Shown here: positions 17,700-25,045 of the stretch, piece after piece | Layout of the letters: each line of letters opens with the position of its first letter | Position numbering within the stretch: position 1 is the stretch's first letter | Source: Stenotrophomonas sp. Iso1 | Lineage (GTDB): Bacteria > Pseudomonadota > Gammaproteobacteria > Xanthomonadales > Xanthomonadaceae | DNA: 64,000 nt | Reading direction: 5' to 3' | Assembly: GCF_027497995.1 (NCBI RefSeq) | Contig: NZ_JAODBT010000001.1 | Coordinates: 1,700,488-1,764,487, forward strand | Notes under the pieces: model-generated | The model's input: only the letters and a program-made list of their open reading frames with translations | Databases searched by the model: none | What the model was told of the DNA's origin: nothing | Made by a program: the position numbers and the translations under genes

Positions 17700-17900
17700 C
17701 AGAAACGGAAACGCCAAAGACCTCCCTCTCGGGGTCTACGTTTGGTCGAAGGGTAATTACGAAGCAGAGTGCGAGAAGGGGTTCGCGCACTACGGTTCCG
17801 TCCTGAGCGGACGGAACCAAACCATGAAAAGGTCAGGCGTTCCGTCGGCTCAAGAGCCGCATCGAGATCGACTATGACTGTCCAAGGTGGGGGTCTCTGG
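17700..17900 (-). promoter_or_regulatory. Structured leader region before the corA operon
   Basis: The 200 bases before the barrel gene contain a perfect 10-base-pair hairpin (17794-17818, GGTTCCGTCC / GGACGGAACC, five-base loop), a weaker GTGCG...CGCAC hairpin (17770-17791) and an AGACC...GGTCT hairpin (17709-17728) close to the Shine-Dalgarno. None matches a riboswitch family that I can recognise. The order of hairpins on the coding strand would permit leader-mediated control of a metal transporter, but a simple terminator from upstream is also possible. Confidence 0.35.
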
Positions 17901-18082
17901 CCGCTGGGGGGGTGAAGTGGCGCGAACTTTATTTGCCATGCCGGGGGGTGTCAACCCCGTTGTTGCCTCGCTTTTTGCGGCATGGATGTAGGGTTGTTCC
18001 GATTGTGAACATGTCTTTTGAATGTCAGAAAGACGGGCGATGTCGGAACAATAAATGCGTGTGCAGGCAGAATCCGGGACAC
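17901..18082. other. Intergenic stretch upstream of the corA operon leader
   Basis: About 180 bases between the leader and the tRNA terminator. No gene, clear promoter or repeat is seen. Confidence 0.4.
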
Positions 18083-18118
18083 AAAAAAGCCCGGAAAACA
18101 GTGCTGTTTTCCAGGCTT
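18083..18118 (-). terminator. Rho-independent terminator of the downstream tRNA-Pro copy
   Basis: On the minus strand AAGCCTGGAAAACAG pairs with CTGTTTTCCGGGCTT around a two-base loop and runs into TTTTTT. It lies 15 bases after the tRNA 3' end. Confidence 0.9.
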
Positions 18119-18132
18119 CAATGTGACCTGTT

Positions 18133-18209
<77 letters not shown>

Positions 18210-18321
18210 TAAGGAGCCGCCAATGATAGCGGTGATTCCGCTGCCTTGCAAGTGTTTCCCCGGTGGCCAACCCCGCGGACGGGTGGGTGCCGGTGCGCCC
18301 AGGAGGGCGGCTTCGTTGAAC

Positions 18322-18356
18322 AAAAAAACCTGAAAAACGTCGCCGTTTTCCAGGCT
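18322..18356 (-). terminator. Rho-independent terminator of the upstream tRNA-Pro copy
   Basis: On the minus strand GCCTGGAAAACG pairs with CGTTTTTCAGGT around GCGA and continues into a seven-base T run. It resembles the terminator at 18083-18118 closely, so the tRNA and its terminator look duplicated together. Confidence 0.88.
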
Positions 18357-18371
18357 TCCTTGTGACCTTCT

Positions 18372-18448
<77 letters not shown>

Positions 18449-18508
18449 CGAAGGGAGCCGGAAAGATACGCTCAGTCCGGGCTCCTGACAATACCTAGAG
18501 GGGTTTTT

Positions 18509-18619
18509 TTAGTGTTTTGCGTCGTTCCTACGCGCTTCGCGGGCTTCAAACCACATGCCGTTGAGAATGGCCACTGTGCAAGCGAGGCCGGCGCCGAGAA
18601 TCCAAGCGAAATACCACAT
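18509..18619 (-). CDS. cydX: Cytochrome bd oxidase small subunit CydX
   Basis: A 36-residue single-helix protein, MWYFAWILGAGLACTVAILN followed by GMWFEAREARRNDAKH. The MWYFAWILG start and the N-G-x-W-x-E motif are diagnostic of CydX/YbgT, which stabilises the haem groups of cytochrome bd. AAAGGAG lies 7-8 bases before the ATG and the gene is 34 bases after cydB. It is too short for most automatic gene calls. Confidence 0.93.
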   Translation of the reverse strand: MWYFAWILGAGLACTVAILNGMWFEAREARRNDAKH

Positions 18620-18653
18620 GAGATGACTCCTTTACGTATGTCGTGGGTGCAAG

Positions 18654-19805
18654 TCAGTAGGCGTTCGGGTTTTCACCCATTTCCGCCAGCGTGGTCTTAC
18701 CTTTGAGCACGCGGTACACCCAGGTGGTGTAGGCGATGATGATCGGCAGGAACAACACCGTGGCCAGCAGCATGATCCACAGCGTCAGGTGGCTGGAGGA
18801 TGCATCCCACAGCGTCAGGCTGGAGCCGGGCTGGCTGGAGGACGGCAGCAGGAACGGGAACACGGCAAAGCCAACGGTGAAAATAATGCCGGCAATCGAT
18901 GCGCCCGATGCGATGAACGCCAGGCCGCCGCGACGCTTGCGCAGTAGTACTGCACTGGCCAGCGCCCCAAGCAGGCCCACTACCGGCGCCAGGATCGTGG
19001 CCGGCATCGCGGTGTAGTTGTGCATCCAGCCACCGGCTGCAGTGATCTCGACCGTCTTCAGTAGCGGGTTGCTGGGGCCATCAGTCACGATCGCGGAGGT
19101 GAAACCATAACCCGGCAGGCCCAGCGCCACCCAGACGCCACCCAGCGCGAACAGCAGGAAGGTCAATAGTGCGGCGATGCTGCCGAAGCGGGCCGAACGA
19201 TCCGCCACCGGTCCTTCGGTCTTGATCACCAGCATGGCGGCGCCGTGCGAGACCACCATGGCCACGCTGAGCAGGCCGGCAAGCAGTGCAAACGGGGTCA
19301 GCAGGCCGAAGAACGTGCCCGTGTAGAAGATGCGCTGGGTGTCATCGAAGTGGAACGGAACGCCCAACAGCACGTTGCCAACCGCCACGCCCATGATCAG
19401 TGCCGGGATGAAGCCGCCGACAAACAGCGCCCAGTCCCAATTGTTGCGCCAGCGTGCGGTGGGCATCTTGCTGCGGTACTTGAAGCCGACCGGCCGCAGG
19501 ATCAGCGCAAACAGGATGACAAACATCGCAAGGTAGAAGCCGGAGAAGCTCACCGCATACAGCGGTGGCCAGGCCGCGAAGATTGCGCCGCCACCCAGCA
19601 CCAACCACACCTGGTTGCCTTCCCATACCGGGCCGACGGTATTGATCACCAACCGGCGCTCTTCGTCGGTCTTGGCCACGAACGGCAGCAGTGCGCCGAC
19701 GCCCAGGTCGAAACCATCCATCACCGCGAAACCGATCAGCAGCACGCCCAGCAGCAGCCACCAGATCACGCGCAGTGTCGTGTAGTCCAGAAGAATGAAT
19801 TCCAT
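18654..19805 (-). CDS. cydB: Cytochrome bd ubiquinol oxidase subunit II
   Basis: The 383-residue inner-membrane protein has about nine hydrophobic segments and the CydB features FAVMDGFDLGVG and GPVWEGNQVWLVLGGG at the N-terminus. With CydA and CydX it forms the high-affinity quinol oxidase that reduces oxygen to water at low oxygen tension. It follows cydA by 15 bases. Confidence 0.96.
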   Translation of the reverse strand: MEFILLDYTTLRVIWWLLLGVLLIGFAVMDGFDLGVGALLPFVAKTDEERRLVINTVGPVWEGNQVWLVLGGGAIFAAWPPLYAVSFSGFYLAMFVILFALILRPVGFKYRSKMPTARWRNNWDWALFVGGFIPALIMGVAVGNVLLGVPFHFDDTQRIFYTGTFFGLLTPFALLAGLLSVAMVVSHGAAMLVIKTEGPVADRSARFGSIAALLTFLLFALGGVWVALGLPGYGFTSAIVTDGPSNPLLKTVEITAAGGWMHNYTAMPATILAPVVGLLGALASAVLLRKRRGGLAFIASGASIAGIIFTVGFAVFPFLLPSSSQPGSSLTLWDASSSHLTLWIMLLATVLFLPIIIAYTTWVYRVLKGKTTLAEMGENPNAY

Positions 19806-19820
19806 GAGTGTTCTCCTTCC

Positions 19821-21395
19821 TTATGCGCGGCGCGAGGCCGTTGCGTGGTGGGAAGCGCCGCCCTGCAGCGAGGGCAGGATGTCGTCCGGGCCCTTGCGGA
19901 TGGCTTTCAGCATCAGCTTGACCTCGATGATGATCAGCACGGTGTACAGCGCGGTGAAGCCTGCCAACGTCATGACGATCTCATGCAGGGCCAGGCCCGA
20001 AGCGGCATAGAAGGTTGGCAACACACCTTCAACAGCCCACGGCTGACGGCCGTACTCGGCGATGAACCAGCCACATTCGATGGCAATCCACGGTGCTGGC
20101 AGCGACCACAGTGCAATCTTCAAGAATGTGCGCTTGCTTTCGAAGTTGTTGCGGCACGAGTAGTAGAACGCCACGCTGAAGAATGCGATGAGGTAGAAGC
20201 CCAGGCCCGCCATGATGCGGAACGTCCAGAACAGCGGGGCCACACGTGGCACCGTATCCATCGCTGCCTGCGAGATTTCCTGCGGGCTGGCATTGAGGAT
20301 GTCCTCGCGGTAGCGCTTCAGCAGCAGGCCGTGGCCCAGATCCTGCCAGTGGCGGTCGAACATTTCGCGTGCTTCGAGGTCGTTCTTGTCGGCGCGGATG
20401 CGTTCCAGCGCACCGTAAGCCAACTGGCCCCCACGGATGCGGTGCTCGGCGCGTTCAACCAACTCCAGGATGCCCGGGATTGGCTGGTTCAACGAACGGG
20501 TGGCAATCAGGCCCATCAGGTACGGGATCTTGATTTCGTAGTCGTTCTGGTGGGTCTTCTGGTTCGGGATGCCGAAGGCGGTGAAGTCGGCCGGAGCACG
20601 CTCGGTCTCCCACATCGCTTCAATAGCGGCCAGCTTCATTTTCTGGTGCTCGTTGGCGGCATACCCGCTCTCGTCACCCAGCACCACCACCGACAGCGAG
20701 GACAGCAGGCCGAACGCAGCAGCCACCGCGAACGAGCGGCGAGCGACTTCGTGGTGCTTGTTGCGCAGCAGGAACAGGGCGCTGATCGACATCACGAACA
20801 TCGCACCGGTGACATAACCGGCCGATACCGTGTGCACGAACTTGGCCTGCGCCACCGGGTTGAACAACACGGCCATGAAGTCGACGACTTCCATGCGCAT
20901 TGTTTCCGGGTTGAAGACTGCGCCCACCGGGTTCTGCATCCAGCCGTTGGCGATCAGGATCCAGAGTGCCGACAGGTTGGTGCCCAATGCCATCAGCCAG
21001 GTCACCGTAAGATGCTGCACCTTGGACAGGCGGCCCCAGCCGAAGAAGAACAGGCCGATGAAGGTGGCTTCCAGGAAGAATGCCATCAGGCCTTCGATGG
21101 CCAGCGGCGCGCCGAAGATGTCTCCGACGTAATGACTGTAGTAAGACCAGTTCATGCCGAACTGGAATTCCATGACGATGCCCGTACTGACGCCCAGGGC
21201 AAAGTTGATGCCGAACAGCACGCCCCAGAACAGGGTCATACGACGCCAGACGTCTTTGCCGGTCATGACATAGACGCTCTCCATGATTGCAATCATGAAG
21301 GAGAGGCCCAGCGTGAGCGGGACGAAAAGGAAGTGGTACATCGCGGTCAGTGCAAACTGCAGCCGCGACAGCTCTACGACTGTTGAGTCGATCAT
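19821..21395 (-). CDS. cydA: Cytochrome bd ubiquinol oxidase subunit I
   Basis: The 524-residue protein has the haem ligand histidine in YHFLFVP (H21), the Q-loop region GWMQNPVGAVFN and the GWFIAEYGRQPW signature of quinol-oxidising CydA. Length matches the long Q-loop, E. coli-like class. It heads cydABX and diverges from cydDC across a 200-base region with a perfect FNR-type box. Confidence 0.97.
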   Translation of the reverse strand: MIDSTVVELSRLQFALTAMYHFLFVPLTLGLSFMIAIMESVYVMTGKDVWRRMTLFWGVLFGINFALGVSTGIVMEFQFGMNWSYYSHYVGDIFGAPLAIEGLMAFFLEATFIGLFFFGWGRLSKVQHLTVTWLMALGTNLSALWILIANGWMQNPVGAVFNPETMRMEVVDFMAVLFNPVAQAKFVHTVSAGYVTGAMFVMSISALFLLRNKHHEVARRSFAVAAAFGLLSSLSVVVLGDESGYAANEHQKMKLAAIEAMWETERAPADFTAFGIPNQKTHQNDYEIKIPYLMGLIATRSLNQPIPGILELVERAEHRIRGGQLAYGALERIRADKNDLEAREMFDRHWQDLGHGLLLKRYREDILNASPQEISQAAMDTVPRVAPLFWTFRIMAGLGFYLIAFFSVAFYYSCRNNFESKRTFLKIALWSLPAPWIAIECGWFIAEYGRQPWAVEGVLPTFYAASGLALHEIVMTLAGFTALYTVLIIIEVKLMLKAIRKGPDDILPSLQGGASHHATASRRA

Positions 21396-21485
21396 GGCCA
21401 GGCTACCTCGTTGGTGTTGGGCATCTTTGGGTGGCAGAAGTGGGGTTAATGACGTGGATGCTCCCTGTTCATGCTTGCTCTCGCC

Positions 21486-21499
21486 TTGATCTGGATCAA
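21486..21499. promoter_or_regulatory. Perfect FNR/ANR box between cydA and cydD
   Basis: TTGATCTGGATCAA matches the consensus TTGAT-N4-ATCAA at every defined position. It is 97 bases upstream of the cydA start and about 105 bases upstream of the likely cydD start. For cydD a TACAAT -10 element lies at 21560-21565. Control of both divergent units by an oxygen-sensing Fnr-type protein is inferred. Confidence 0.7.
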
Positions 21500-21597
21500 T
21501 GAGGCCAAGGCGTGTGACTGTGATCGTGCAGGGGGCCGGCGGGCAGGGTGCAGCTTGCTTACAATCGGGCGGATTCCTTTCAGCTGAGTTGCCAGTC

Positions 21598-23319
21598 TTG
21601 AGCGATGTTCCACATTCCCGCGATACGTTGCTTCAACAGCGTCGTCAACAACAGCAGTGGCTTGCGTCTCTGGCCGCTGGCGCACGTTCGCGGCAGCGTT
21701 TGGCAGCCTTGGCGGTGTGCAGCTCAGGCGCGCTTCTGATCGTACAGGCCGCTGCCATTGCCTGGTTGATCCAGAGCATAGTCGTCGAGCGTGTAGCTAT
21801 CGTGCAGGCCGGCCCAGCTTTTGGGCTGCTGGCGCTGACCCTGCTGTTGCGCAGTCTGCTGGGCGGGCTGGCGCAATCGGCGGCCGGTGATGTGGCAGAT
21901 TGCGCCAAGCTGACGTTGCGGGGGCAGATTTACCAGCGGCTGATGGCGCGTGGCCCGCTGTGGCTGCGGCGGCAGCGCACCGGCGAACTGGGCGAACTGC
22001 TGCTGGCTCATGGCGATGCCATTGAGGGCTATTACGCGGGTTTCCAGCCTGTGCGGGTGGAAGTGGTGGTGGTGCCGCTGTTGATTCTCGCGGCTGTGGC
22101 CTATGTGGATTGGGTGGTGGCGCTGATCTTCCTGTTCACTGCGCCGCTGGTGCCGTTCTTCATGATGTTGGTGGGCTGGGGCGCCGAAGCGGCCGGGCGT
22201 GAGCAGTTGGGTGAACTGGCGCGGATGAGCGGGCACTTCGCCGATCGCATCAAAGGCTTGGGGTTGCTGCGCCTTTATGGGCGAGGCGAGGCCGAGCTGG
22301 GCGGTATCGAGCAGGCGGCAGAGGGGGTGCGCGTTCGCACCATGAAGGTGCTGCGCATTGCCTTTCTGTCTTCCACAGTGCTGGAGTTCTTTGCTTCGGT
22401 GAGCGTGGCGATGGTGGCCTTGTACTTGGGCCTGAGCTATCTGGGGATGATGTCGCTGCATGCGGCCGTGCCGACGCTGGGGACAGGTATGTTCTGTCTG
22501 CTGCTTGCACCGGAGTTTTACGCGCCGTTGCGGCGGCTGGCGGCCCACTATCACGACCGCGCCAATGCGCTGGCTGCCGCATCTGAGGTGGAGCGGCTGC
22601 TGGCCGATGATGCGCCGCCTGCGCTGACAAATGAGGTTGTCAGTGCGCCGGTCAGTGTGGAACCGGCGCAGCTACATGCGCCGCTGGTGTGCGTGCAGGC
22701 CGTTACCTTGCGTCCGCAAGGGGCGGGTCACGACGTGCTGACGGACTTTTCGCTGGATATTTCTGCGGGCCAGCGTCTGGCGCTGGTTGGCCCCAGCGGC
22801 AGCGGCAAGAGTACGGTGCTGGAAGCGTTGGCGGGGTGGCTACCGGCGCGCGAAGGCCGGATAGTCTTGCGGGAGGGGATTCGCATCGGCTACGCCGGGC
22901 AGCGGCCTTATCTGTTCCACGGCAGCATTGCCGACAACCTGAGGCTGGCGGATCCGGCGGTCAGTAATGCGCGCCTGCAGGCGGTGGCCGAGGTCGCGCA
23001 GGTGATGCGCTTTGCTCAGCATCTGCCGCAGGGCCTGGATACGGTGATCGGCGAGCGCGGTTTTGGTTTGTCTGGCGGTGAGGCCCGGCGAATTGGTCTG
23101 GCGCGCTTGCTGTTGCGGGATCCAGACCTGTTTCTGCTCGACGAACCTACCGCGTTCCTCGATCCGCAGACCGAGCGGGATCTGCTGCAGGCGCTGGCCA
23201 CGCATACGCGAGGCCGCACGGTGCTGATGGCCACCCACAGCGAGGTGGCCATGCGTTGGGCTGACAAGGTCATCACGCTGCCGGCCAATGTGCATGCATA
23301 CGAAGGGGAGGGCGCATGA
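21598..23319 (+). CDS. cydD: Thiol reductant ABC exporter subunit CydD
   Basis: CydD with CydC exports glutathione/cysteine to the periplasm, which is needed to assemble cytochrome bd. The protein (573 residues from the TTG at 21598) has six membrane segments, then an ATPase domain with GPSGSGKST (Walker A), LSGGEARR (signature) and LFLLDEPT (Walker B). The frame is open back to an ATG at 21499, but that ATG overlaps the FNR box and lies upstream of a TACAAT -10 element at 21560-21565, so it cannot be the start. TTG at 21589 is another option. The start is therefore uncertain, the rest is not. Confidence 0.9.
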   Translation: MSDVPHSRDTLLQQRRQQQQWLASLAAGARSRQRLAALAVCSSGALLIVQAAAIAWLIQSIVVERVAIVQAGPAFGLLALTLLLRSLLGGLAQSAAGDVADCAKLTLRGQIYQRLMARGPLWLRRQRTGELGELLLAHGDAIEGYYAGFQPVRVEVVVVPLLILAAVAYVDWVVALIFLFTAPLVPFFMMLVGWGAEAAGREQLGELARMSGHFADRIKGLGLLRLYGRGEAELGGIEQAAEGVRVRTMKVLRIAFLSSTVLEFFASVSVAMVALYLGLSYLGMMSLHAAVPTLGTGMFCLLLAPEFYAPLRRLAAHYHDRANALAAASEVERLLADDAPPALTNEVVSAPVSVEPAQLHAPLVCVQAVTLRPQGAGHDVLTDFSLDISAGQRLALVGPSGSGKSTVLEALAGWLPAREGRIVLREGIRIGYAGQRPYLFHGSIADNLRLADPAVSNARLQAVAEVAQVMRFAQHLPQGLDTVIGERGFGLSGGEARRIGLARLLLRDPDLFLLDEPTAFLDPQTERDLLQALATHTRGRTVLMATHSEVAMRWADKVITLPANVHAYEGEGA

Positions 23320-25016
23320 AGCCTGACGACACCAAGCGTGGTGACATCACGCGTGACGACATGCGCGGCGTATTCATGCGTCATCGTGGCTGGTTGCTGC
23401 TGACCACCGTGCTTTTGTTCACCACCATGCTGGCCGGGGTGGGCCTGCTGGGATTGTCTGGCGGATTCCTCACTGGCGCTGCATTGGCCGGCGCCCTGGG
23501 TGCCGGCGCGACGTTCAACTTCTTTTCCCCATCGGCCGGCATCCGTGGCCTGACCATGATGCGGATCCTGTCGCGCTACCTTGAAAAACTGGTCGGGCAC
23601 GACGCTACCCTGCGGATCGCGCGTGACTTGCGGGTGTGGTTCTTCCGGCGCGCTTTGCCCTTGGCACCGGCACGCTTGGGTAGCAGCCGCACCGGCGAAC
23701 TACTGGCGCGGTTGATCTCCGATATCAGTGATGTCGATGGCGCGGTGGTGCGCGCGATAGGCCCGTTGCTGGCGTTGCTGGGTATTGCGTCCACCGCGGT
23801 TCTTGCAGCGGCATTGATCTACTGGCCAGCCGCGTTGTTGTTGGCGGTGTTGGGGTTGTTGGTTGGGTTGGGTGTACCGGTATTGGCGGTGCGCCGTGGT
23901 GATGCCAATGAAGCCCAGCGTGCGCAGCACCGCGCCGCTCTGCGCACACTGGCGTATGAGGGGTTGGAAGGTGTTGCTGACCTCACGGCGCTGCATGCGC
24001 GTGATGCATGGGCGCAGCGCGTGGAGGCCGCCGCTGGTCAGCTGGCGGATGCTGACCGGCGTCGCAGACGGCGCTTGATCGGCGGCAACCTGTTGCATTC
24101 GATGCTGTCCGGGCTCGGCCTGCTGGGAATGCTTTGGCTGGCGTTGTCGGCGTTTGAAGCCGGAAAGGTGGAAGCGCCGATGGCTGCAGGCTTGATCTTC
24201 TTGACGGTCGCGCTGCTGGAAGTGGCCGCAGGCAGCAGTCTTGCCTGGCAGGCGTTGCAGTCAGCGCGGGTCGCGGTAGGGCGGTTGCAGCAGATTGTGG
24301 ATCAACCACCCGCGGTGCTCGATCCTCCACAACCCGTTGTAGTGCCGGCGCCACCGGCCGTGTTGTCGTTTGAAAAGATTGTGTTCGCCTGGCCGGGTGA
24401 AGTGCGCAGATTGCTTGACGGTGTTGACCTGCAGTTGGCACCGGGCGAGCGCATCGCCATTCGAGGTGATAGCGGTTGCGGTAAGACCACCTTGTCGGCC
24501 TTGATGCTGCGCTTGTGGGACCCGGAGCAGGGTGCGATCCGTTATGGCGGCACTGATCTGCGTGCCTTCCTGCAGGATGACTGGCATCGCCAGATTGCCT
24601 GGTTGCCGCAGGGCGCGCCGGTATTTGCAGGCAGCATTGCCGACAACCTGCGCCTCGGCGGGCCGAATGCCGGGGACGAAGCGATGTGGTCCGTGTTGAA
24701 GCAGGTGCGGTTGCACGAATGGGCGCAGCAGCAAGGCGGCCTGTTGGCTTGGGTAGGGGAGAACGGTGCCACGATGTCTGCGGGTCAGGCGCGGCGCTTG
24801 GCCCTTGCCCGTGCGCTGCTGCGCAACGCACCGCTGATGGTGCTGGACGAACCGACTGAAGGTTTGGACGTGGATACCGCCCATGCCTTGCTGAAGGATC
24901 TGGCCGCAGCGCTGGGCAATCGCAGTCTATTGATGATCACCCACGGCGAACTGCCCGATGGCGTCGTGCAGCGTGAATACCGCTTGCACCATGGGCAGTT
25001 GCTGCGGGTGGAGTGA
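23316..25016 (+). CDS. cydC: Thiol reductant ABC exporter subunit CydC
   Basis: The 566-residue partner of CydD, with an N-terminal membrane domain and an ATPase domain carrying GDSGCGKTT (Walker A), MSAGQARR as the signature (the usual LSGGQ altered to MSAGQ) and LMVLDEPTEGLD (Walker B). The ATG overlaps the cydD stop (ATGA), so the two subunits are translationally coupled. Degenerate signature sequences at one site are common in heterodimeric exporters. Confidence 0.94.
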   Translation: MKPDDTKRGDITRDDMRGVFMRHRGWLLLTTVLLFTTMLAGVGLLGLSGGFLTGAALAGALGAGATFNFFSPSAGIRGLTMMRILSRYLEKLVGHDATLRIARDLRVWFFRRALPLAPARLGSSRTGELLARLISDISDVDGAVVRAIGPLLALLGIASTAVLAAALIYWPAALLLAVLGLLVGLGVPVLAVRRGDANEAQRAQHRAALRTLAYEGLEGVADLTALHARDAWAQRVEAAAGQLADADRRRRRRLIGGNLLHSMLSGLGLLGMLWLALSAFEAGKVEAPMAAGLIFLTVALLEVAAGSSLAWQALQSARVAVGRLQQIVDQPPAVLDPPQPVVVPAPPAVLSFEKIVFAWPGEVRRLLDGVDLQLAPGERIAIRGDSGCGKTTLSALMLRLWDPEQGAIRYGGTDLRAFLQDDWHRQIAWLPQGAPVFAGSIADNLRLGGPNAGDEAMWSVLKQVRLHEWAQQQGGLLAWVGENGATMSAGQARRLALARALLRNAPLMVLDEPTEGLDVDTAHALLKDLAAALGNRSLLMITHGELPDGVVQREYRLHHGQLLRVE

Positions 25017-25045
25017 CGGACGTCGGTGCGCAGCGGTAGCCGTTG

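Noticed and set aside
17700-17900. Assignment of the corA-operon leader to a known Mg2+ or Mn2+ riboswitch
   Set aside because: The sequence does not show the core motifs of the ykoK or yybP-ykoY families.
19245-21386. A 713-codon open frame on the plus strand
   Set aside because: It lies opposite cydB and cydA, is rich in His, Gln and Arg, and is the mirror of codon bias in those genes; no family resemblance.
21499-21597. ATG at 21499 as the start of cydD
   Set aside because: It overlaps the FNR box and is upstream of a -10 element; the extra residues do not resemble CydD.
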